The notes under the pieces are model-generated. The model made no database searches. It worked only from the letters and a program-made list of their open reading frames with translations, and was not told the origin of the DNA. From positions 1 to 64,000 of the forward strand of contig NZ_JACXZA010000002.1 in the NCBI RefSeq assembly GCF_014779765.1: a stretch of DNA of 64,000 bases. The letters run 5' to 3'. Source of the DNA: Paenibacillus terricola. GTDB lineage: Bacteria > Bacillota > Bacilli > Paenibacillales > Paenibacillaceae. Position 1 is the stretch's first letter; every line of letters begins with the position of its first letter. The position numbers and the translations under genes were made by a program. Shown one piece after another: positions 58,801 to 64,000 of this stretch.

Positions 58801-59523
58801 GCGCTTCCCGAAGGCATGGGGGATTCGGCAGCGTTAACCGCGGTATCGATTCAGTCCGATGGAACTGCAAGTCATCTGCCTACGACCATAGTAAATGTTG
58901 ATGGTGTGCTGTATGCAAAGGCGCATGAGAGGAGTGGCCTCCGCACATACGCACTCGCTTCTGGTCAAGGCGCTTTCTCTGATACAGCGGATCATTGGGC
59001 GAATAAGATCATTCATATGGCTGGGGAGAGACTTGTGATTAACGGCGTTGGACAGGGACACTTCCTTCCCGATGGGGAGATTACGCGCGAACAGTTCGCA
59101 ACCATAACAGCACGTGGCCTAGGGCTGATGGATACGGGTAGCGCGGATTATGTAGTCGCTTCGACAGTCAAGAAATATGGAATCTTTGAAGGCTATGAGG
59201 ACGGTACGTTCCACGGGCGTGATCTGATGTCACGGGAGCAGGCAATAGTCGCTATATACCGTTCAATGAAGCTGATTCAAGGCGAATTTACTCATTCACT
59301 TACTTCGCAGCAACAGGCCGAGGCACTGTCTGTCTTCAAGGATGTCGGCAAATTAGCCCCATGGGCTCACGAAGCTGCGGCTTATTTAATTCAAAACGGC
59401 ATCTTGACTGGTAACGACGGAAGAGAGCTTAATCCAGCGGGAACGCTGACACGCGCAGAAGCGACCGCACTGATCTGCCGTCTGCTTCAGTCAACCGGTT
59501 ATTTTGATAAACAGCCAAATTGA
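52849..59523 (+). CDS. S-layer-anchored multidomain GH32 fructan hydrolase
   Basis: A 2224-residue secreted enzyme, predicted levanase or inulinase. Signal peptide to about residue 32; five laminin-G/concanavalin-like modules (about 50-905), each with a SYMVQLDP-like or SYKLQLEP-like strand; GH32 catalytic region (about 905-1390) with nucleophile Asp in ASDPNGLVY (residue 924), transition-state Asp in FRDPKV (1048) and acid/base Glu in WECPDLF (1104); a BIG2 domain (about 1400-1485); a sixth laminin-G-like module; a ricin-type lectin (about 1645-1785); an undescribed spacer; and three SLH domains (about 2040-2224) binding the cell wall. TTG 52849 has GAAGGGGG upstream. Confidence 0.93.
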   Translation: MRKRYSGAFKLFMSLMLVLILFVQVVAPVKAEVLIDQSKAGLQTIDKDVTTNGETSWSSNLSGWTKKEGNDWSDVPSGKLISSAAQNTMILAEGIWTNFRYDAEMTFKSNNGHASLVFRADANGWDSYKLQLEPSQNAIRLTGPGGLSNTYTPTSTLVTDTPYKLSVVAVDTSIKVYFGSIETPIFDVTNSSRETGQLGILVWDGDVLLQNVNVEQITSSVQGFQTNLTGWGYGGDAGIHEDTEEGLKLDSSGNYFAIDQAISDNFQIDADVKFVKDSGVGSLVFRSNDNGWKSYMVQLDPAQDKLRLLNSDDQAPNRLFQEKNVQIDINTVYKLQVRADGEKLNVYWNGEETTVFSINDSAYSSGRIGLHIYNTQAVFQHVMIKDLNAPYPSVSSNIGGWSQKETGTFEEKAEGIKLSSDGNFFAMSDKIVADLALEADIAFKSERGVASLVLRSNDSGWGSYMVQIVRGDSPGKATIRLLNANESSPGRIYKEVEVGWATGQTNHLKAMAEGSQLRVYWNRGAVPVLSAEDASYASGLIGLHVYDSSVVFQNIFVDDLSVHWRGLKSNLEGWQLRGIGDANSDANGLKLSAQGHLSALATTTGSDLEYEADLKIVTPGASAGLLLRADDTGRNGYLAVLDQGSQKLYLFTLNEAGGSELLAEAPAVITTEVTYRLRVKAEGHTVKVYWDGKYDPLLQAQTSTYASGRLGLYSHGGSVYFQSVMANEPATNLQDWNTVSGNWQPHLNGIRGDSENGEWSIRTALVPQSASEDDGNLILEGDLIRGKETPGVTAALQLRASVDGTRGYLLAAGPEHAISLLKKDGNKVTVEAESEAPQLAAGKSHHIEAIMKGASITVYVDGYADPVLEWDGLEEESSENVVGIAVKDGISYFQNMYATPLGQYYEELYRPQYHYSPVRGSASDPNGLVYFKGEYHLFHQNGGQWAHSISKDLLHWKNMPIALKWNDLGHIWSGSVVADLNNDSGLFGDVGGQGLIAYYTSYNPDKPGGNQKVGMAYSKDNGRTWKYYGNDAIVPNPGGKDGGWDFRDPKVVRDDENNRWVMVISGGDNIHFLTSVDLIHWQRTDQFGFNEISVGGEWQEGVWECPDLFPLTVEGGTVRKWVLMISTGANPKTQGSESRYFIGELTKDGKFVNDNPVRTMLKIEYGKEMYASMTFQNAPNNRRIMMAWMTNWDYPFSFPTSPWKGELLIPRELYLVDTDEGLRLAQRPVGELESLQGEPLTWSNESVTPQTTNLLTGFSGSAYEVEAELELPESGAASEFGFQVREGGEQKTVVGYRSSTNTLFVDRSKAGFNNFSDKFTTLHEAIVKPVNRTISLRLLIDESSLEVFADGGKKTFTELIFPDGARDGLSLYAKGGEIKVVSLKVYPLRNVWKPAMIDGSTVISEIRLDRDSVEMGAGEERRLYATVVPYTATDKTLTWASANPTVATVTTDGAGVAVVKAIAQGETSVTVALANGAVKRTIKVSVGAFTTNLKDWRSYPLSEWVPTAQGIRGFYGSDAAYMSSKQAADFVYETDVKLTDSGAASILFRANADGTSGYYFNLDPNLRMLRLFYKAPGKSDVEDRMVLAKVPRVLDRNRSYHVKIVATGKLIHIELDGEQVIHLIDDTYNQGYFGLNVFGGYVYYQNAIVTGGTLPDTRKYSLTSAADGRVLGVDSQDNFARLKSVVYSGGNNEQWVIVPLANGDSSIRSASSGKALDWDTGQNIIQLYPYLGYDNQRWQFIANENGTYSITSKKNPELALKANVTGDIALFAKDVTDSSQQWRIQEIKNPVDPSDGGNGGDPINEGKGSEAGLVPEATAKDIAELLADGKTSDFANVKEISRDGKPMIEITIDDGKFNDLLGAIDVPEMDIKVKKPKDVLIKGLTMKDLKKLAASQAVLTIHTPQAIIALKAAGLELGSTTNTDLAPVELSIRNADKDLIAVSNEKAATGGYKLLNAPLVVDLVRLVDKKRQVLQFNRYNPVLLALPEGMGDSAALTAVSIQSDGTASHLPTTIVNVDGVLYAKAHERSGLRTYALASGQGAFSDTADHWANKIIHMAGERLVINGVGQGHFLPDGEITREQFATITARGLGLMDTGSADYVVASTVKKYGIFEGYEDGTFHGRDLMSREQAIVAIYRSMKLIQGEFTHSLTSQQQAEALSVFKDVGKLAPWAHEAAAYLIQNGILTGNDGRELNPAGTLTRAEATALICRLLQSTGYFDKQPN

Positions 59524-59908
59524 ACAAAGACGGGATGAAGTTCGTATAAGATAGTCACCTTGGCAGTGAAATGATGAACGACTTATTCCACACGAAAAAT
59601 ACCTCTGATCAATCGAATGTTGATCAGGGGTACTTTGTATTTTATGATGCTTCTATCGCCTCTTCCCGGAGCAGAATTGGCTGCTCCTGGGCATCGGGCG
59701 GTCAGTTTATGTGAATAAATCAAACATTTTTCGGAAGTATAAGTAAATATATTCCAAAGACTCAACATAGCCTTCCCTAAGCACTTCTGTCTCTTGAACC
59801 TTCTAAATATTTTACAACTCAGGAACCGAGCAAATTGAATTATTAAGCGCTCTCATGAATGATACGATGTTATTGCAAACAAACACATTCTAGAGAGGGG
59901 TACCATCC
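59524..59908. other. Intergenic region before the sugar-binding lipoprotein gene
   Basis: This 385-bp gap holds the hairpin described at 59600-59642 and a second hairpin, ggagcag / ctgctcc (59668-59687). A weak catabolite-repression-like sequence, ttaagcgctctca, lies near 59846. No convincing promoter or small gene was found, but the transcript of the next gene must begin here. Confidence 0.6.
59600..59642 (+). terminator. Terminator after the GH32 gene
   Basis: A 13-bp stem tacctctgatcaa / ttgatcaggggta (one G-U pair) with a seven-base loop, followed by CTTTGTATTTT. Confidence 0.75.
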
Positions 59909-61246
59909 TTGAAAAAGACAAAACTTGCTGCCATCGGCACAAGCGCGCTGCTCGCCACCGCCTTCCTTGCAGGCTGCTCATCCGACAACAATGCGAACAC
60001 CTCCAGCCCGTCGTCTGCTTCCGACAAGCCCGCATCCAGTGAGCAGGTCAAGCTGACCTTCTGGCGCAACTCCGGCAATGACGCCGAAAACTCCGCTTAC
60101 GATCAATTGGTCAAGACATTCAATGCTAACAATCCAGACATCAAGGTCGAGATGAGCCCGATTCCTTATTCGGACTACGACGCGAAGCTTCGGACCTCGA
60201 TCGCAGCGAACAATCCGCCTGATATTATGGCGATCGATGCGCCGAACATGGCATCCTACGCGCAATCAGGAGCGTTGCAATCATTGACGGATTATTTCAA
60301 GGCCGACGGTAATCTCGACGATATTCCGGCAGGTACAATTGGGGCCTATACGTACAAGGACAACATCTACATGGCGCCGCTTACCGAATCGTCCATCGCT
60401 CTTTTCTACAATAAGAAGATGTTCGAGGCAGCAGGTATTCCGCTACCGTCCAAAAACCCGGATGAGCCGATAACCTGGGATCAAGTACGCGAAGCGGCAA
60501 TTAAGCTGACTGATGCGAAAAAGGGCATTTACGGCATCGATCCGGCCCAAGGCTTTGGAGGCGCGGGAGCGACCGCTTACTTCAAGTACCCGATCATCTG
60601 GCAGTTTGGTGGGGAGATCATGGACAAGGACGGTACGACATCTAAGGGCTACCTCGATATGCCGGAGACGAAGAAGGCGGTACAGTTCTTCGCGGATTTG
60701 TATAATAAGGACAAGGTATCGTCGCTGGAGTACCCGCCGGATCCGTTCCCTACAGGCAAACTTGCGATGACGGTCGACGGCTCCTGGTCATTGTCCTTCT
60801 TGGCAGAGAAGTTCCCGAACTTCAAGCTCGGCGAAGATTGGGATATCGCGCCGCTTCCTAAAGGAACGAAGCAAGCGGTGGCCAACGGCTCTTGGTCCCT
60901 CGCCATCTCTTCCAAGAGCAAGTACGCAGACGCAGCCTGGAAGTTCGTAAACTACGTGACGGGAGCGGAAGGCTCCAAGCTGTACAGCAGCGTAACGAAG
61001 GATATTCCGGTTCGCTACTCCGTTGCGAAGCAGTTCCCTGAGCTGAACGAATATCCGAAGAACGTCTTCGTCATCCAGAATCAGAAATATGGCCGCTCGC
61101 GTCCGATTACGCCGATCTTCCCTCAGATGTCAGATGCCGTCAATAAGATGTTTGAAGAGGTATCGATTGGCAAACGCAACGTTGATACAGCGATTGCCGA
61201 CGCCATCAAGAAGATCGACAAGGCTTACGCCGATATGCCGAAATAG
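59909..61246 (+). CDS. ABC transporter sugar-binding lipoprotein
   Basis: A 445-residue solute-binding lipoprotein of the type that feeds sugar ABC importers. The lipobox LAGC places the lipid Cys at residue 22, followed by a Ser/Asn-rich linker. Motifs of the extracellular solute-binding family 1 include KLTFWRNSGNDAENSAYDQL, PDIMAIDAPNMASYAQSG and DGSWSLSFLAEKFPNFKLG. The TTG at 59909 has GAGAGGGG upstream. No permease or ATPase gene follows before the terminator, so the membrane partners are elsewhere. Confidence 0.92.
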   Translation: MKKTKLAAIGTSALLATAFLAGCSSDNNANTSSPSSASDKPASSEQVKLTFWRNSGNDAENSAYDQLVKTFNANNPDIKVEMSPIPYSDYDAKLRTSIAANNPPDIMAIDAPNMASYAQSGALQSLTDYFKADGNLDDIPAGTIGAYTYKDNIYMAPLTESSIALFYNKKMFEAAGIPLPSKNPDEPITWDQVREAAIKLTDAKKGIYGIDPAQGFGGAGATAYFKYPIIWQFGGEIMDKDGTTSKGYLDMPETKKAVQFFADLYNKDKVSSLEYPPDPFPTGKLAMTVDGSWSLSFLAEKFPNFKLGEDWDIAPLPKGTKQAVANGSWSLAISSKSKYADAAWKFVNYVTGAEGSKLYSSVTKDIPVRYSVAKQFPELNEYPKNVFVIQNQKYGRSRPITPIFPQMSDAVNKMFEEVSIGKRNVDTAIADAIKKIDKAYADMPK

Positions 61247-61259
61247 AAACAAACGATAA

Positions 61260-61306
61260 CCTGAAAAAGACGATCCGCAAATAGCGGACGTCTTTTTCAG
61301 GCTTTT
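61260..61306 (+). terminator. Terminator after the binding-protein gene
   Basis: A 13-bp stem cctgaaaaagacg / cgtctttttcagg with an inner ccgc / gcgg hairpin, then CTTTT. Confidence 0.88.
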
Positions 61307-61351
61307 GCGTTCAAACCGCTCTCATCTTACATTCACCGGAGGCCAGACGAC

Positions 61352-63160
61352 ATGCTCTACTCGCTTCGAAGCAGACTTATGGTTGCTTTCTCCATCCTGC
61401 TTATTATTCCGTTCATTTCGTTGGTTTATATTCTAACTTCTGAGTCGGCGAAGCTTATTAAGAATTCCCTTGAAGTGTCCGCCTCGCAGACAATCGAGCA
61501 GTACGCTTCCCATGTAACGACTTTGATGAAGCAGTTGGAGGATATCGGCAACCAGGTTCTCGGAAGCTCGACTACCCAGACTTGGCTGGCCGATCTGCGC
61601 AATAGCGATAGCGAAGATCAGGAGAGAGAAGAACTGCTGTCGAAGCGCAAGGTGCGGGATTTTCTGTCCTCCTATGCGGTGAATAATTCCAACGGAGTTT
61701 CGATCAGTCTCTTTACGTCAGCGAAGGGCGGATTGTGGACGCAGGACCGCACATATGAACAGCAGCCTTGGTTTCTGGATTATAAGGAGCAGGATGTGAA
61801 ATGGACTGGGGCTCACCTGGACGAGGACCAGCCAGACGAGAGCATGAGAAGTCGGAGCGTGAACGGCTACCTGCTGCCTCTTGTTGAGCTTCAGACGTTG
61901 ACCAGCGTGGGTATCGTTAAGGTCAACTATCCGACGAGCGTGCTGCGAGAACCACTTGAACGGATTCATTTCGGCGAGACGGGCCGTGTCTTCCTGTTGG
62001 ACGTCGATGGGCGAAGCGTGCTCGGTCAGCAACTTACAGGAGAAGAAGCCATTTTGCAGGAAGGGGAAAGCAAGCTTGCGAAAGTTCGACAGACCAATCT
62101 GGTGGGGAAGCAAAAGAGGGAGAGCGGCGTGTTTGCCATTCGAAATCAGGGCAAGCCTTACCTGGTCTTCTACCGGGAGCTGCCGGATCAGAACTGGACG
62201 ATCATAGGCGTCGTGCCGGAACGGGAATTGTATGCGAAGCTGAACCGGATTAAGGAGACGATGCTGCTCGTTAGTGGAATTCTGCTGGTGATCGTGCTCG
62301 TCGTGGCATTCAGTCTATCCAAAAGCATCACGACTCCCCTTACGCGAATGGCCCGATCCATGAAACTTGTGAAACGAGGCGAGTTCGACGAAGCGATTAA
62401 GCAAATGCCGAACACCCAGCGAGGGCACAGTGAGATCGGTTATGTGACCAGCGCTTTCGGACAGATGACGCACCAGCTGAAGTACCTGATCGAAACAGAA
62501 TACGAGACGAACCTGAGGCGTAAAAACGCTGAATACAAAGCGTTGCTGCTGCAGATCAACCCGCATTTCTACAACAATACACTCGAAATAATTAGCGGTC
62601 TGGCCGCGATGAAGCGCAATGATCTTGTTATGGATGCAATTGAAGCACTGGGGCAGATGATGCGGTATTCGCTGGATTTGAGCTCCGATCAGGTGTGGGT
62701 GCGGGAAGAACTTGCTTATATCCGGGATTATCTGTTCATCCTAAAGCTAAGGTACGACGATCGACTACAGGTCCGGATCGAAGAGGCACCCGGGGCCAGT
62801 GAACTTAAGATGCCTAAGTTTATTCTGCAGCCTTTGGTTGAGAATGCAGTTAAATACAGCTTGGAAAACGGGGAAAAGGCGCTTGTTGAACTGGGGGCCG
62901 AGGCTCGCGACGGTTGGCTGTACTTGACCATTGCCGACAACGGAATCGGCATGAATGGGGAACTGGCAGCCGAATTGCAGAGGGGGCTGTCTGGGGCGGA
63001 TACGACAGCGATCCTCTACACAGAGGGGAACAGCATCGGGCTGCGAAACGTCCTGGCGCGCTGCCGGGTGCAATACGGCGATGCCTTTGAAGTCCACATT
63101 GCTTCATCACCGGATTCCGGCACGACGATAACGATGCGGTTACCCGCAAACAGGAGTTGA
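61352..63160 (+). CDS. YesM-type sensor histidine kinase
   Basis: A 602-residue membrane kinase. Two transmembrane segments (about 10-30 and 300-320) flank an extracellular sensor of the dCache kind; a HAMP region follows (about 325-380, ITTPLTRMARSMKLVKRGEF). The phosphorylated His is residue 405 in LLQINPHFYNNTLE, the YesM family motif, and the ATPase region has LVENAVKYSLENG and DNGIGM. Paired with the response regulator starting five bases after its stop. Likely senses a sugar bound by the lipoprotein encoded upstream (inference). Confidence 0.94.
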   Translation: MLYSLRSRLMVAFSILLIIPFISLVYILTSESAKLIKNSLEVSASQTIEQYASHVTTLMKQLEDIGNQVLGSSTTQTWLADLRNSDSEDQEREELLSKRKVRDFLSSYAVNNSNGVSISLFTSAKGGLWTQDRTYEQQPWFLDYKEQDVKWTGAHLDEDQPDESMRSRSVNGYLLPLVELQTLTSVGIVKVNYPTSVLREPLERIHFGETGRVFLLDVDGRSVLGQQLTGEEAILQEGESKLAKVRQTNLVGKQKRESGVFAIRNQGKPYLVFYRELPDQNWTIIGVVPERELYAKLNRIKETMLLVSGILLVIVLVVAFSLSKSITTPLTRMARSMKLVKRGEFDEAIKQMPNTQRGHSEIGYVTSAFGQMTHQLKYLIETEYETNLRRKNAEYKALLLQINPHFYNNTLEIISGLAAMKRNDLVMDAIEALGQMMRYSLDLSSDQVWVREELAYIRDYLFILKLRYDDRLQVRIEEAPGASELKMPKFILQPLVENAVKYSLENGEKALVELGAEARDGWLYLTIADNGIGMNGELAAELQRGLSGADTTAILYTEGNSIGLRNVLARCRVQYGDAFEVHIASSPDSGTTITMRLPANRS

Positions 63161-63165
63161 TCATC

Positions 63166-64000
63166 ATGTATCGTGTCATGCTCGTAGACGATGAAGCAGG
63201 TGTTCGCAACAGCATCAAGGCGAAGATCGATTGGGAGAGTGCCGGATTCGTCATCGCTTACGAAGCGTCCGGCGGAGAGGAAGCACTCACTATGCTTGCC
63301 GAGGCGGCGGTTCGTCCGGATATCGTCATCTCGGACATACGAATGCCGAAAATGGACGGGATCGCCTTCATTCGAGCTTGCAAGGAGGCGTATCCGGAAC
63401 TGCGCGTGATCGTGTTGTCCGGCTATTCGGACTTCGATTATATGAAGTCGGCAATTCAGCTCGGCGTCAAGGATTACCTGCTGAAGCCCGTCGTGCGGGC
63501 GGAGCTTTCATCGCTGCTCGTGAAGCTGGCGGGTGAGTTGAAGGAGGAACGACTGCTGGAAGGCGAGCGCCAGCGGGAGAAGGTTCAGCGTAACCAGCAG
63601 CTGCGGCAAATGCAGGAGCATTTCCTCCTTCAATTGGTGAAGGAGGAAGGCGTAAGCGAGTCTGCGGTGCGGGATCGGCTGCACCAATTGCAGCTCGACA
63701 AGCTGGACGGCGAAGCGCTAAGCCTGCGCTTCGCGACACTGGAGATGCGCTTGCCGCCGGGACGGCTGCGAAGCTGGGAGGGACGCCGCGATCTGTTGCA
63801 GTTGGCATTCCGCATGCTCTGCCGGGAGACGGCCGACAAGCGGGAGGATGTGTACCCGTTCTATGACGCGGGGCACCCGTGGATGATGTTTTTCCTGATG
63901 GTGGAGACGGGAAGTAAGGAGTCTGGGGACGCAGCCGTGGAGCAGTTCGTTCGCGAGCTGAGGCGCAATGCAGCGACATACCTGCATCTTGAGAGCGTCG
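63166..64000 (+). CDS. YesN-type response regulator, cut by window end
   Basis: The first 278 residues of a response regulator. The receiver domain spans residues 1-120: MYRVMLVDDEAGVRNSI, phosphoacceptor Asp 57 in ISDIRMPKMDG, Thr/Ser in VLSGYSDF and Lys in LLKPV. A middle region with a coiled-coil start (LLEGERQREKVQRNQQ) follows. The C-terminal AraC-type HTH expected in YesN is beyond the window. The start ATG 63166 has CAGGAG upstream, within five bases of the kinase stop. Confidence 0.92.
   Translation, partial: MYRVMLVDDEAGVRNSIKAKIDWESAGFVIAYEASGGEEALTMLAEAAVRPDIVISDIRMPKMDGIAFIRACKEAYPELRVIVLSGYSDFDYMKSAIQLGVKDYLLKPVVRAELSSLLVKLAGELKEERLLEGERQREKVQRNQQLRQMQEHFLLQLVKEEGVSESAVRDRLHQLQLDKLDGEALSLRFATLEMRLPPGRLRSWEGRRDLLQLAFRMLCRETADKREDVYPFYDAGHPWMMFFLMVETGSKESGDAAVEQFVRELRRNAATYLHLESV

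Noticed and set aside
59840..59860. cre site upstream of the sugar-binding lipoprotein gene
   Set aside because: ttaagcgctctca keeps the central CG but lacks the flanking TG and enough symmetry; too weak to call.

Overview
The window looks like chromosome of a spore-forming Bacillota of the Paenibacillaceae (Paenibacillus/Cohnella type). This is inferred from protein content rather than from a search: YqzE, YqhG/YqhH, YkvI and YwiC homologues, a B12-dependent ribonucleotide reductase, YesM/YesN-type two-component proteins, an S-layer-anchored secreted enzyme, and AGGAGG ribosome sites with many TTG starts. It opens in the 3' end of a 23S rRNA gene and closes inside a response-regulator gene.

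Layout. 1-0.8 kb: 23S rRNA end, then two identical tRNA-Thr(UGU) genes, each preceded by a near-identical structured spacer element; no 5S gene lies between. 0.9-12.4 kb: ordinary housekeeping and accessory genes (HIT protein, a tandemly duplicated deacetylase/AraC pair with one broken AraC copy, acetyltransferase, HAD, phosphoesterase, signal peptidase, DMT exporter, PhzF). 12.5-14.5 kb: queuosine precursor operon queD-queE-queC behind a promoter with a perfect palindrome in its spacer. 14.7-21.9 kb: diguanylate cyclase, glycosyltransferase, YkvI, lipoprotein, xpt and a purple-acid-phosphatase-like enzyme. 22.0-25.6 kb: VTC polyphosphate polymerase, DUF4956 membrane protein and CotH-kinase protein. 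25.7-26.6 kb: tRNA-Leu and a nucleotidase.

26.7-41.2 kb is an anaerobic nitrate-respiration island: MIP18-like/oxidase-like/DUF2249 genes on the minus strand; on the plus strand an LpdD-like gene with moaA, then narGHJI, a nitrate transporter fused to a PAS domain, a RIC iron-sulfur repair protein and ywiC; and a Crp/Fnr regulator on the minus strand. Five promoters carry TGTGA-N6-TCACA-type boxes whose centres lie 32-33 bp from a -10 hexamer, the geometry of class II Fnr activation. This ties the transcription units into one regulon.

41.2-50.9 kb: second tRNA-Leu, YibQ-like deacetylase, amidase, YqzE, YqhG/YqhH and nrdJ with a pair of NrdR-like boxes around its promoter. 50.9-52.7 kb is a gene graveyard: frameshifted AraC, IS3-family and LacI remnants and the decayed front of a second levanase-like gene. 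52.8-64 kb is a fructan-use region: a 2224-residue S-layer-bound GH32 enzyme with six predicted laminin-G-like modules, a sugar-binding lipoprotein, and a YesM/YesN sensor pair cut by the window end. No CRISPR array or prophage was seen.
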